DNA from: Corynebacterium sp.
GTDB lineage: Bacteria > Actinomycetota > Actinomycetes > Mycobacteriales > Mycobacteriaceae
Assembly (NCBI GenBank): GCA_030450335.1
Contig: JAKDIS010000025.1
Coordinates: 1-25,094, forward strand
Direction: 5' to 3'
DNA length: 25,094 bases
Shown piece by piece: positions 1 through 7,275 of this stretch (positions within the stretch are counted from its first letter, which is position 1; every line of letters starts with the position of its first letter). The notes under the pieces were generated by a model, which saw only the letters and a program-made list of their open reading frames with translations, was not told the origin of the DNA and did not search any database. Made by a program: the position numbers and the translations under genes.

Positions 1-2505
1 GGGGACTATGACGACTACGGCGACGAGGACTACGACGAGTACGCCTCCGTCGACCGCGAACTCGACGACGCCGTGCGCCAGGACCGCGCCCCGCGTTCCA
101 CCTCCGCGATGAGCAGGACGCGACGCGCCCCTGCATCCGCTGGGTCCGCTGCGTCCGCCGAGACCCGCGCGGCCCGCCGCCCGTCGCCGATGGACAACTA
201 CCCGGTGGACTCCAACTCCAACTCCAGCTCCAGTTCCGACGACCAGGCGACCCTGGTGTTCCGGGGCAAGAGCCCGCAGGAGCTGGCGGACCCGGGTGCC
301 CCGGTCGAGGACGACGACCTCCAGGCGCCCACCGTCGGTGGTGCGGCACCTGCCACCCGTGGCTCGCGCCCGGCCGCGACCTCGGGTATCGACGACGACC
401 TCTTCGGCGAGGACTCATCCTCCGCAGCTTCTGCTGCCCCCGCCGCGAAGACGCCCGCACCCAAGACCCCTGCGCCGGCGAGCCCGGTGCCCGCGGTGGC
501 GCCGGTGGCGGCACCCGCGGCTGCGGCGGCTGCGGCGGCTGGCGCGGCTGGCGCAGCTGGCGCTGCTGCGGCGGCTGGAGCCGGTGCGACCCGCACCGCG
601 CCTGCGGCGTCCGGGCAGTCCGCCGCGGACGACCGCGAGGAGACCCGCCGCCGTATCCTCGCGCGCTCCGGCGCCGACCCGGACGCCGCGAGCGCCTCGG
701 CGGCGTCCGGTGCGTCCGGAACGTCCGGGGTCGAGGAGACCCCGCCCGTGGCCGACGTGACCTCGGCCGAGTACCTCCTGCCGTCCACCGAACTGCTGGT
801 CCCCGGTGAGGCCGCCAAGACCCACAGTGAGGCCAACGACCGGATGATCGAGGCGATCACCGAGGTCTTCGCCGAGTTCAAGATCGACGCCCAGGTCACC
901 GGCTTCTCCCGCGGACCCACCGTGACCCGCTACGAGATCGAGCTCGGCCCGGGTGTGAAGGTCTCCAAGATCACCAATCTGCAGTCCAACCTCGCCTACG
1001 CCGCGGCCACCGACAACGTGCGGCTGCTCACCCCGATCCCGGGCAAGTCCGCCGTGGGTATCGAGGTGCCCAACAGCGACCGCGAGATGGTCCGCCTCGG
1101 CGACGTGCTCAACGCCCCCAACGTCCACGACGACCCCGACCCGATGCTCATCGGGCTGGGCAAGGACATCGAGGGCACCTTCGTGGCGCACTCGATCCAG
1201 AAGATGCCGCACCTGCTCGTCGCCGGTTCCACCGGTTCCGGTAAGTCCGCCTTCGTCAACTCCCTGCTGGTGTCCGTACTGACGCGCGCGACACCGGAGG
1301 ACGTGCGCCTGATCCTCATCGACCCGAAGATGGTGGAGCTGACCCCCTACGAGGGCATCCCGCACCTGGTGACCCCGATCATCACGCAGCCGAAGAAGGC
1401 CGCCGCCGCCCTGACCTGGCTGGTCGAGGAGATGGAGCAGCGCTACATGGACATGAAGTCCACGCGCGTGCGCCACATCAAGGACTTCAACCGCAAGGTG
1501 AAGTCCGGTGAGATCACCACGCCCGCCGGCTCCGAGCGCGAGTACCGCCCGTACCCGTACATCGTCTGCGTCGTCGACGAGCTCGCCGACCTGATGATGA
1601 CCGCGCCCAAGGAGATCGAGGACGCGATCGTGCGCATCACCCAGAAGGCCCGTGCCGCGGGCATCCACCTGGTGCTCGCCACGCAGCGTCCCTCCGTGGA
1701 CGTGGTCACCGGCCTGATCAAGACCAACGTGCCCTCCCGCCTGGCCTTCGCGACGTCGTCGCTCACCGACTCCCGCGTGATCCTGGACCAGGGTGGTGCG
1801 GAGAAGCTCATCGGCATGGGCGACGGGCTGTTCATCCCGCAGGGTGCGGGCAAGCCGCTGCGCATGCAGGGCGCGTTCGTCACCGATGAGGAGGTCCAGG
1901 CCGTGGTCGACGCGGCCAAGGACCAGGCCGAGCCCGACTACACCGACGGCGTCACCGAGGACAAGGCCGCCGAGGCGAAGAAGGACATCGACCCGGACAT
2001 CGGCAACGACCTGGAGGACCTGCTGCAGGCCGTGGAGCTCGTGGTCACCAGCCAGTTCGGCTCGACCTCCATGCTGCAGCGCAAGCTGCGCATCGGCTTC
2101 GCCAAGGCAGGACGCCTGATGGACCTCATGGAGACCCACGGGGTCGTCGGCCCGTCCGAGGGGTCCAAGGCCCGCGACGTGCTGGTCAAGCCCGAGGAGC
2201 TGGACACCATCGTCTGGATGCTCAAGGGGGCAGACCCGGCCGAGGCGCCGAAGGACGCGCAGGGCGAGGCCGATGTCTGGGGCGACGAGTACGGCGAGGA
2301 CGACTACGCGCAGGACGACTACGCCGCCGTCCCCACCGCCGATACCGCCGCTGCCGGCAGTGCCGGCAGTGCGTCGGCCGGTGACACCCCGGGCGGCTAC
2401 CCGGACCAGGACAGCGACCCCACCGGGGAGATCCCCGTGGTCCAGGCGCAGGACGAGCCGCGCGTGGTGCGCGCCGACCCGTCCGGTACCGCCGGCGTGT
2501 TCTAG
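1..2505 (+). CDS. ftsK: DNA translocase FtsK/SpoIIIE family, 5' end outside window
   Basis: Septal DNA pump that clears and aligns chromosome termini during division. The frame is open from base 1, so the N-terminal membrane domain lies upstream; 834 codons are visible. In order: an acidic, Tyr-rich stretch (residues 1-18), a long Ala/Pro/Ser low-complexity linker (about 30-240), then the motor. Walker A GSTGSGKS is at residues 409-416 (bases 1225-1248), followed by [11 protein letters not shown] and the Walker B-like VVDELADLM. The C-terminal gamma winged-helix domain, which reads KOPS-type sites in the family, spans about 670-735 ([31 protein letters not shown] in part). About 90 further residues of acidic, Tyr/Ala/Gly-rich sequence follow the gamma domain, where many FtsK proteins end. 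The GTG at 73 is only an internal candidate start. Family assignment is certain; the symbol is conventional. Confidence 0.97.
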   Translation, partial: GDYDDYGDEDYDEYASVDRELDDAVRQDRAPRSTSAMSRTRRAPASAGSAASAETRAARRPSPMDNYPVDSNSNSSSSSDDQATLVFRGKSPQELADPGAPVEDDDLQAPTVGGAAPATRGSRPAATSGIDDDLFGEDSSSAASAAPAAKTPAPKTPAPASPVPAVAPVAAPAAAAAAAAGAAGAAGAAAAAGAGATRTAPAASGQSAADDREETRRRILARSGADPDAASASAASGASGTSGVEETPPVADVTSAEYLLPSTELLVPGEAAKTHSEANDRMIEAITEVFAEFKIDAQVTGFSRGPTVTRYEIELGPGVKVSKITNLQSNLAYAAATDNVRLLTPIPGKSAVGIEVPNSDREMVRLGDVLNAPNVHDDPDPMLIGLGKDIEGTFVAHSIQKMPHLLVAGSTGSGKSAFVNSLLVSVLTRATPEDVRLILIDPKMVELTPYEGIPHLVTPIITQPKKAAAALTWLVEEMEQRYMDMKSTRVRHIKDFNRKVKSGEITTPAGSEREYRPYPYIVCVVDELADLMMTAPKEIEDAIVRITQKARAAGIHLVLATQRPSVDVVTGLIKTNVPSRLAFATSSLTDSRVILDQGGAEKLIGMGDGLFIPQGAGKPLRMQGAFVTDEEVQAVVDAAKDQAEPDYTDGVTEDKAAEAKKDIDPDIGNDLEDLLQAVELVVTSQFGSTSMLQRKLRIGFAKAGRLMDLMETHGVVGPSEGSKARDVLVKPEELDTIVWMLKGADPAEAPKDAQGEADVWGDEYGEDDYAQDDYAAVPTADTAAAGSAGSASAGDTPGGYPDQDSDPTGEIPVVQAQDEPRVVRADPSGTAGVF

Positions 2506-2530
2506 GGCTCCTCGTCCCGCGTCGTCGGGA

Positions 2531-2560
2531 GGGACACCCGGGGCGGGCTTCTGGTATAGT
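2531..2560 (+). promoter_or_regulatory. Candidate promoter for terC riboswitch transcript
   Basis: A TATAGT -10 hexamer lies at 2555-2560. A weak -35 (GGGACA, 2531-2536) sits 18 bp upstream. Transcription would start near 2567, just before the riboswitch P1 stem, which is where a riboswitch promoter should be. The -10 is good and the -35 is poor. Confidence 0.55.
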
Positions 2561-2569
2561 CCTGAGAAG

Positions 2570-2682
2570 TCAGGAGGGGAGTACCCCGCCCACGGCACTG
2601 ATCGTCAACACGGCGACCGTCATCGGTCCCCGGTCGTGCCGGCCACCAGGAGTGACACTGCTGGTGGTGGGGGAGACCTCCG
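2570..2682 (+). ncRNA. yybP-ykoY family manganese riboswitch
   Basis: The leader carries both conserved strands of the yybP-ykoY aptamer. The 5' strand is GGAGG followed by GGAGTA (2573-2583). The 3' strand is GGAGA followed by CCTCC (2672-2681). GGAGG (2573-2577) and CCTCC (2677-2681) pair as P1. Between them are GC-rich arms, including CCACCAG near 2643 pairing with CTGGTGG near 2660. This class senses Mn2+ and commonly controls TerC-type and P-type ATPase manganese exporters, which fits the terC gene 34 nt downstream. The call rests on motif recognition; a covariance-model search has not been run. Confidence 0.87.
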
Positions 2683-2704
2683 GTCCACCTAGCCGACCGG
2701 AGGT
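2676..2704 (+). promoter_or_regulatory. RBS-sequestering hairpin (riboswitch expression platform)
   Basis: ACCTCCGGTC (2676-2685) and GACCGGAGGT (2695-2704) form a perfect 10-bp inverted repeat around a 9-nt loop. The right arm contains the terC Shine-Dalgarno GGAGGT, 11 nt before ATG 2716. The left arm contains the same CCTCC that closes the aptamer P1. The two pairings exclude each other, so Mn-stabilised P1 should free the ribosome binding site: a translational ON switch. The mechanism is inferred from the complementarity. Confidence 0.75.
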
Positions 2705-2715
2705 TTCGACCCGTC

Positions 2716-3804
2716 ATGGAAGTTAACGCCCTCACCTGGATCATCACCATCGTGGTGATCGCAGGATTCTTCGTCTTCGACTTCTACGCCCACGTGCGTA
2801 CCCCCCACGCCCCCACCATCAAGGAATCTGCCTGGTGGAGCCTGTTCTACGTCGCCCTGGCCTGCTGCTTCGGGGTGTTCCTCTGGTTCACCTGGGGTGA
2901 GCCCGGCGACCCCCACGTCCACGGGGTGGAGTTCTTCACCGGCTACGTCACGGAGAAGGCGTTGAGTGTGGACAACCTCTTCATCTTCGCCCTGATCATG
3001 GGCACGTTCAAGGTGCCGCGGGAGTACCAGCAGAAGGTGCTGCTGATCGGTATCGCCCTGGCGCTGGTCTTCCGCGGTATCTTCATCGCCTTCGGTGCCG
3101 CCGCCATCGACGCCTGGTCGGACGTGTTCTACATCTTCGGCATCTGGCTGCTGTGGACGGCGTTCAGCGTGGTCCGCGACGAGGTCTCCGACAAGCCGGA
3201 GAAGGACCCCAGCGACATGAAGCTGATCAAGACGCTGAACAAGGCCGTTCCCGTGGCCGACGAGTACCACGGTGACAAGCTGTTCGTGCGTCGGCTCGGC
3301 AAGTTCGCCGTGACGCCTCTGCTGGTCTGCCTGGTGGCGATCGGCATGACGGACCTGATGTTCGCACTGGACTCCATCCCGGCGATCTACGGCATCACCC
3401 AGGAGCCCTACATCGTGTTCACCACCAACGCCTTCGCGTTGCTGGGTCTGCGACAGATGTACTTCCTGCTGGACGGACTGCTCGACCGCCTGGTGTACCT
3501 GCCCTACGGCCTGGGCGTGATCCTGGCCTTCATCGGTGCCAAGCTGATTCTGCACGCCCTGCACGAGAACGGCCTGCCGTTCATCAACGGTGGCGAGCCG
3601 GTGCTGGGTGCCCCCGAGGTGGAGACGGTGACGTCGCTGATCGTTATCGTCGGCGTCCTGGCCGTGACGGTGATCGCCAGCCTGCTGAAGTCGCGCCACG
3701 ACGCGGGCAAGGACGACGGCGAGGCGGACGGCGAGGCGGACGGCGAGGCGGACGCGACCGAGGAAGACTCCGGGACCTCCGTAGAGTCCGCTGGCAACCG
3801 CTGA
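2716..3804 (+). CDS. terC: TerC family membrane protein, probable manganese exporter
   Basis: A 362-residue polytopic inner-membrane protein of the TerC/Alx/YkoY family. Hydrophobic segments begin at residue 7. The family signature with its acidic and polar residues is present (TEKALSVDNLFIFALIM near 76-92, and MTDLMFALDSIPAIYGIT in the second half), consistent with metal-ion handling. TerC proteins are historically linked to tellurite resistance, but several export Mn2+ or metallate exported enzymes. The manganese riboswitch upstream favours Mn2+ efflux here. The start ATG has a strong GGAGGT site inside the expression-platform hairpin. The acidic C-terminus carries three exact copies of GEAD encoded by a 12-bp tandem repeat (3718-3753). 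It is flanked by its own promoter and a terminator-like hairpin, so it is probably monocistronic. Confidence 0.93.
   Translation: MEVNALTWIITIVVIAGFFVFDFYAHVRTPHAPTIKESAWWSLFYVALACCFGVFLWFTWGEPGDPHVHGVEFFTGYVTEKALSVDNLFIFALIMGTFKVPREYQQKVLLIGIALALVFRGIFIAFGAAAIDAWSDVFYIFGIWLLWTAFSVVRDEVSDKPEKDPSDMKLIKTLNKAVPVADEYHGDKLFVRRLGKFAVTPLLVCLVAIGMTDLMFALDSIPAIYGITQEPYIVFTTNAFALLGLRQMYFLLDGLLDRLVYLPYGLGVILAFIGAKLILHALHENGLPFINGGEPVLGAPEVETVTSLIVIVGVLAVTVIASLLKSRHDAGKDDGEADGEADGEADATEEDSGTSVESAGNR
3718..3753 (+). repeat. Three 12-bp tandem repeats in the terC 3' end
   Basis: GGCGAGGCGGAC occurs three times head to tail (3718-3729, 3730-3741, 3742-3753), encoding GEAD three times in the acidic cytoplasmic tail of TerC. 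The copies are identical, so copy number may vary between strains. Confidence 0.9.
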
Positions 3805-3813
3805 TGTCGGGCC

Positions 3814-3835
3814 CCGTCGGTGTTACCCCCGACGG
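3814..3835 (+). terminator. Hairpin after terC
   Basis: CCGTCGG (3814-3820) pairs perfectly with CCGACGG (3829-3835) across an 8-nt loop, 9 nt after the terC stop. No T-run follows, which is common for terminators in high-GC actinobacteria. It ends just before the pgsA promoter. Confidence 0.55.
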
Positions 3836-3845
3836 CCGTACTGGG

Positions 3846-3851
3846 TAGGAT
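3846..3851 (+). promoter_or_regulatory. pgsA -10 element, leaderless transcript
   Basis: TAGGAT lies 7 nt before the GTG start at 3859, placing the transcription start at or next to the start codon. No clear -35 and no Shine-Dalgarno sequence are present. Confidence 0.6.
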
Positions 3852-3858
3852 GTGAAGG

Positions 3859-4542
3859 GTGCAAGAGACTCAGCACGAGATGCAGAACAGTGACGATCGC
3901 GGCCCCCACGGCACCATGACCGGTGCGCGGCGGTCGCAGTTCGGTCGCGCCGTCCACCGGTTCAACCTCCCCAACGTCCTGACCACCGTGCGGATCATCC
4001 TGATCCCGGTGTTCGTGTGGCTGCTCATCGCGGCAGGGCCGTTGCAGGGTGAGCGGGACCTCGACCACGCCCTGCGGTGGTGGGCCCTGGTGGCCTTCTG
4101 CGTGCTGATGGCGACCGACCAGCTGGACGGGTTCCTCGCTCGGCGCTACGAGGTGATCACCGACTACGGCAAGCTCGCCGACCCCATCGCCGACAAGGCG
4201 TTGATGATCTCGGCGATGGTCTCGCTGAACATCCTCGGCGACCTGTGGTGGTGGGTCACGGTGGTGATCGTGGTCCGTGAGCTGGGTATCACGGTGTGGC
4301 GCATGGTCCTGGCCCGTCGGGGCAAGGTCGTGCCGGCCTCCAAGGGCGGCAAGTTGAAGACGGTCCTGCAGACGCTCGCGGTCGCCATGGTGATCGCCCC
4401 GCTGCCGGAGTGGACGAACTGGCTGACGTACCCGCTCGTGGGCCTGGCCGTGCTGGTGACCGTGGTCACCGGGGTGCAGTACCTGCTGGATTCGCGTAAC
4501 CGTGCCGGTGCCGACGGCGCCCCAGGTGCCGCACATGCCTGA
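3859..4542 (+). CDS. pgsA: CDP-diacylglycerol--glycerol-3-phosphate 3-phosphatidyltransferase
   Basis: A 227-residue integral membrane enzyme of the CDP-alcohol phosphotransferase family, predicted to make phosphatidylglycerol phosphate from CDP-diacylglycerol and glycerol 3-phosphate. The full catalytic signature DG-x2-AR-x8-G-x3-D-x3-D is present from D90: DGFLAR, eight residues, then GKLADPIAD. The N-terminal NLPNVLTTVRIILIPVFV segment and the hydrophobic C-terminal half fit the family. The PgsA call over other CDP-alcohol transferases rests on overall resemblance and on its place next to cinA and clgR, as in mycobacteria (pgsA3) and corynebacteria. The GTG start is chosen because a -10 element lies 7 nt upstream. 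The 3' end overlaps cinA by 8 nt, so the two are probably one transcript. Confidence 0.9.
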   Translation: MQETQHEMQNSDDRGPHGTMTGARRSQFGRAVHRFNLPNVLTTVRIILIPVFVWLLIAAGPLQGERDLDHALRWWALVAFCVLMATDQLDGFLARRYEVITDYGKLADPIADKALMISAMVSLNILGDLWWWVTVVIVVRELGITVWRMVLARRGKVVPASKGGKLKTVLQTLAVAMVIAPLPEWTNWLTYPLVGLAVLVTVVTGVQYLLDSRNRAGADGAPGAAHA

Positions 4543-5110
4543 GGCAGGGGGCTCGGCGCTGCCGGGGATCCTGGCGCGTCGACTGGTGACCGCCGCGACG
4601 TCCGCCGGGTTCACGGTGGCCACCGCGGAGTCCCTGACGGCAGGGGCGATCGCCTCGACGGTGGCGGACATCCCCGGCGCCTCGGCGGTGCTGCGTGGAG
4701 GTCTCGTGGTCTACGCCACCGACCTCAAGGCCAGCCTGGCCGGCGTGGATGAGGAATTGCTGGACGCCAGGGGACCGGTGGACCCGGACGTCGCCCGGCA
4801 GCTCGCCCGCGGTGCGGCCACCCGTTGTGGTGCTGACATCGGCCTCGGTGTGACGGGCGTGGCCGGGCCGGACAGTCAGGACGGACACCCGGTCGGTGAG
4901 GTCTACGTGGCAGTGTGGTCCGCCCCTCGTGCCGGGGAGGAGGCCATCGACCACGTCGTGTCACTGACGGAGGCTGACCTCGGCTCCCCGGGACCCGCGG
5001 GGCCCTCGCGACGCGACGTACGCGCTGCCGCCGCGTCCCGCGCGCTCTCCCTCGCGATTGACGCGGTGGACGCACTGGACGCGCTCAGCGCGGTCGCCGA
5101 CGATTTCTGA
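4535..5110 (+). CDS. cinA: CinA C-terminal domain protein, nicotinamide-nucleotide amidohydrolase family
   Basis: A 191-residue protein made only of the CinA C-terminal domain (PncC type). The family's characterised members deamidate NMN to nicotinate mononucleotide in NAD salvage. Visible family motifs are TAESLTAG (residues 30-37) and GVTGVAGPDSQDG further on, near the conserved nucleotide site. The N-terminal molybdopterin-binding-like domain of full-length CinA is absent, as is usual in corynebacteria and enterobacterial YgaD. ATG 4535 gives an 8-nt overlap with pgsA; GTG 4502 in the same frame would add 11 residues and a 41-nt overlap. Neither has a convincing ribosome binding site, so the start is uncertain. 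The historical name refers to competence, for which nothing here gives evidence. Confidence 0.88.
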   Translation: MPEAGGSALPGILARRLVTAATSAGFTVATAESLTAGAIASTVADIPGASAVLRGGLVVYATDLKASLAGVDEELLDARGPVDPDVARQLARGAATRCGADIGLGVTGVAGPDSQDGHPVGEVYVAVWSAPRAGEEAIDHVVSLTEADLGSPGPAGPSRRDVRAAAASRALSLAIDAVDALDALSAVADDF

Positions 5111-5166
5111 GACGCTCCGGCCCGTCCGGCTCGTCGCGAAGGCAGGACGCCGCCGTCGTCGTAGTC

Positions 5167-5172
5167 TAGACT
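5167..5172 (+). promoter_or_regulatory. Candidate housekeeping -10 for clgR
   Basis: TAGACT, a good actinobacterial -10, lies 41 nt before the clgR start and leaves a leader of about 35 nt containing GGAGA. It forms the right half of a perfect 10-bp palindrome, AGTCTAGACT (5163-5172), which could also be a binding site. No clear -35 is visible. Confidence 0.45.
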
Positions 5173-5176
5173 TGGC

Positions 5177-5203
5177 GGGAACAAAAACGGACCCCCAACC
5201 GTT
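5177..5203 (+). promoter_or_regulatory. ECF sigma (SigH/SigE-type) promoter for clgR
   Basis: GGGAAC (5177-5182) and CGTT (5200-5203) are separated by 17 bp, that is GGAAC-N18-GTT, matching the consensus of actinobacterial SigH/SigE/SigR promoters. Transcription would begin at about 5211-5214, at the clgR ATG. clgR is known to be driven by such sigma factors in Mycobacterium and Corynebacterium, which supports the call. Confidence 0.7.
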
Positions 5204-5213
5204 GGAGACGGTA

Positions 5214-5591
5214 ATGGCAAAGCACACTTCGGTACTCGAGAAAGAACGACCCGACGTCGACCTGGCGGGCGTGGACGCGGTGTCCACGACGCTCGCCGAA
5301 CCGCTCCTGCGTGAGGCCCTCGGCGCGACGTTGCGCGGCTTCCGTGAGGACTCCCACCGCACGCTGCGGGAACTGGCCGTGGCCGCCAACGTGAGCCCCG
5401 GCTACCTCTCCGAGCTGGAGCGGGGCCGCAAGGAGGTCTCCTCGGAGCTGCTGGCGAGTGTGTGCGTGGCCCTGGGGATCCGGGTGTCCCAGGTGATCAT
5501 CGAGGCCGCCGCGATGATGGCGTTCGACGCGGCCGCGGCGGAACTGACCGCCGCCACCCCGGTCGAGCCGGTGTCCGCCGCCGCGCGCTGA
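5214..5591 (+). CDS. clgR: XRE-family transcriptional regulator ClgR
   Basis: A 125-residue cytoplasmic activator with one helix-turn-helix of the XRE/Cro type (about residues 40-95: LRGFREDSHRTLRELAVAANVSPGYLSELERGRKEVSSELL). The YLSELERGRKE recognition segment is typical of ClgR. In actinobacteria ClgR activates clp protease genes and, in mycobacteria, the adjacent pspA operon. ATG 5214 is chosen because of GGAGA at 5204-5208 and because upstream in-frame codons lack family resemblance. It is followed, after 81 bp holding a dyad and a -10, by pspA: the same pairing as the mycobacterial clgR-pspA stress module. The Ala-rich C-terminal tail is weakly conserved in the family. Its target genes cannot be read from this window. 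Confidence 0.93.
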   Translation: MAKHTSVLEKERPDVDLAGVDAVSTTLAEPLLREALGATLRGFREDSHRTLRELAVAANVSPGYLSELERGRKEVSSELLASVCVALGIRVSQVIIEAAAMMAFDAAAAELTAATPVEPVSAAAR

Positions 5592-5626
5592 TATACTTTC
5601 GTGGTTGACATCTAGCTGTCACGCAC
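5592..5626 (+). promoter_or_regulatory. pspA promoter -10 and overlapping leader dyad
   Basis: TATACT (5592-5597) starts one base after the clgR stop codon and is the best -10 in the region. Just downstream is a dyad: TGACA (5606-5610), then CTAG (5612-5615) at the centre, then TGTCA (5617-5621). Further outer pairing is GTG (5601-5603) with CAC (5624-5626). Ten of 13 positions are symmetric. At about +1 to +25 it suits a repressor operator or an mRNA hairpin. The TTGACA at 5605-5610 has no matching downstream -10. Confidence 0.55.
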
Positions 5627-5672
5627 CGACCCTGCGACCTCATCGCCCCGTCCGAAGGAGACGTTCAGACTC

Positions 5673-6518
5673 ATGGCAAACCCGTTCTCTAAGGCCTGGA
5701 AGTACCTCATGGCGCTGTTCGACTCGAAGATCGAGGAGAACGCCGACCCGAAGGTGCAGATCGAGCAGGCCATCCGTGAGGCGCAGAACCAGCACCGTCA
5801 GTTGTCGCAGCAGGCGGCGGCCGTCATCGGCAACCAGCGTCAGCTGGAGATGAAGCTGAACCGTCAGCTCGCCGAGATCGAGAAGCTCCAGTCCAACACC
5901 AAGCAGGCGCTGACGTTGTCGGACAAGGCCCGGTCCGAAGGCGACAACCAGAAGGCCGTGGAGTACGAGAACGCCGCCGAGGCCTTCGCCGCCCAGCTCG
6001 TCACCGCCGAGCAGTCGGTCGAGGACATGAAGCAGCTGCACGACCAGTCGCTGCAGCAGGCGGACCAGGCCAAGAAGGCCGTGGAGCGCAACTCGATGCA
6101 GCTGCAGCAGAAGGTGTCCGAGCGCACCAAGCTGCTCAGCCAGCTCGAGCAGGCGAAGATGCAGGAGAAGGTTGCGGACTCGCTGCAGTCCATGGACCGG
6201 GCCGCCAGCGCGGACTCGCCGAACCTGGACCAGGTCCGCGAGAAGATCGAACGCCGTTACTCCAACGCCCTCGGGCAGGCCGAGCTGGCGGAGAACTCCG
6301 TGCAGGGCCGGATGGCAGAGGTCGAGCAGGCCGGCGTGCACATGGCCGGTCACTCCCGCCTGGAGCAGCTGCGTGCGGAGATGGGTGGCGGAAACTCCGG
6401 ACAGAACGCCGTGTCCGGCTCGGGCTCGCAGCAGGCGATCAACCAGGGGCAACCCCAGGCACAGTCGGTGAATAACGACGCCGTCGCACAGAAGATGCGC
6501 GAGCTCCGGGGGGAGTAG
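5673..6518 (+). CDS. pspA: PspA/IM30 family envelope-stress protein (35 kDa antigen homologue)
   Basis: A 281-residue peripheral membrane protein of the PspA/IM30/LiaH family, which polymerises on stressed cytoplasmic membranes and helps preserve the proton gradient. The N-terminus [21 protein letters not shown] is the family's amphipathic membrane-binding helix. Residues of about 25-215 are a long Gln/Glu/Lys-rich coiled coil, followed by a Gly/Ser/Gln-rich linker and a short final helix ([15 protein letters not shown]). Its length equals the mycobacterial 35 kDa antigen and exceeds enterobacterial PspA (about 222 residues). The start has AAGGAG 12 nt upstream. ClgR lies directly upstream and a DUF1707/LiaF-like gene 10 nt downstream, so the group looks like one envelope-stress operon. 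No pspBC-type gene is nearby. Confidence 0.95.
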   Translation: MANPFSKAWKYLMALFDSKIEENADPKVQIEQAIREAQNQHRQLSQQAAAVIGNQRQLEMKLNRQLAEIEKLQSNTKQALTLSDKARSEGDNQKAVEYENAAEAFAAQLVTAEQSVEDMKQLHDQSLQQADQAKKAVERNSMQLQQKVSERTKLLSQLEQAKMQEKVADSLQSMDRAASADSPNLDQVREKIERRYSNALGQAELAENSVQGRMAEVEQAGVHMAGHSRLEQLRAEMGGGNSGQNAVSGSGSQQAINQGQPQAQSVNNDAVAQKMRELRGE

Positions 6519-6528
6519 GCTTCGTCAC

Positions 6529-7263
6529 ATGGTGACCCCGCCCGACGACAGCTCCCGTAGGGAGGCACGCGGGGAGGCCCGTGGCGACGGGGGACATGCG
6601 CTGCGGGCCTCGACCGTGGACAGGGAGCGCGTCCTCGCTGAATTGTCCGAGGCAACCGCCCGCGGGCAGATCGACCTGGGGGAGTTTGACGAACGTTGCG
6701 CGGCCGCGTGGAGCGTTGGTTCGCGCGCGGACCTCGCCGCACTGCTCGACGACCTCGTCGTCGATCCGATGGCCGTCGTCGCGGGCACGTCCCGCCGCAA
6801 CGCGGGCGCCCCGCCCGTCCGTCGACCGGGGTCGGCACTCGCCACGTCCGGCGACGCCAGGTTCACCGGGGTACCGGGCTCGGCGTGGTCGGTCGCGGTG
6901 ATGTCCGGGGTGGACAAGAAGGGGGAGTGGGCCTGTGCTCGGGCCCACCGGGTGGTCGTCGTGATGGGAGGCGCGCTGCTTGACCTGAGGAATGCCGTCT
7001 TCGAGTCCCCGGAGACCGTCGTCACCGTCACCGCGGTGATGGGCGGCGTGCAGATCCTGGTCCCGGAGGACGTCCGGGTGGTTGAGCACGGGTTCGGGTT
7101 GATGGGTGGCTTCGGCAGCGCCCGGTCCAGGTCGGTCCGACTACGCGAACGTGATCTGCCGCCCGACGCACCCGTGGTGCGGGTGCGCGGCATCGCCGTG
7201 ATGGGTGGTGTCGAGGTCAAGACGGTGCCGCGGCGGGCCGCCGGGGAGATCTCGGCGCCGTAG
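6529..7263 (+). CDS. DUF1707 domain protein with LiaF-like C-terminal repeats
   Basis: A 244-residue protein. Residues of about 23-80 are a DUF1707 domain (RASTVDRERVLAELSEATARG, ending DEFDERCAAAWS...DLAALLDDL). The second half carries three VMGG-type beta repeats (VVVVMGGALLDLR, VTAVMGGVQILVPEDV, GIAVMGGVEVKTV) resembling the cell-wall-active antibiotic response/LiaF C-terminal domain. No transmembrane segment is visible, so it is probably cytoplasmic or peripherally attached. It starts 10 nt after pspA, with GGGGGAG inside the pspA 3' end. In Firmicutes, LiaF and the PspA-like LiaH belong to the same cell-envelope response. The position here suggests a partner or regulator of PspA; that function is inference. 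GTG 6532 is an alternative start. Confidence 0.85.
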   Translation: MVTPPDDSSRREARGEARGDGGHALRASTVDRERVLAELSEATARGQIDLGEFDERCAAAWSVGSRADLAALLDDLVVDPMAVVAGTSRRNAGAPPVRRPGSALATSGDARFTGVPGSAWSVAVMSGVDKKGEWACARAHRVVVVMGGALLDLRNAVFESPETVVTVTAVMGGVQILVPEDVRVVEHGFGLMGGFGSARSRSVRLRERDLPPDAPVVRVRGIAVMGGVEVKTVPRRAAGEISAP

Positions 7264-7275
7264 TGGTGGGGGCCG

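Noticed and set aside
481..600. GC-rich Ala-coding repeats in ftsK as a mobile or CRISPR-like repeat
   Set aside because: It is in-frame low-complexity GCN coding for the FtsK linker, with no regular unit or spacers.
415..2598. 727-residue minus-strand open frame opposite ftsK
   Set aside because: It is antisense to the clear FtsK motor, His/Arg/Val/Gly-rich without any domain, and produced by GC-rich codon bias.
5605..5610. Perfect TTGACA before pspA as a -35
   Set aside because: No -10-like hexamer occurs 16-19 bp downstream; it is better explained as part of the leader dyad.
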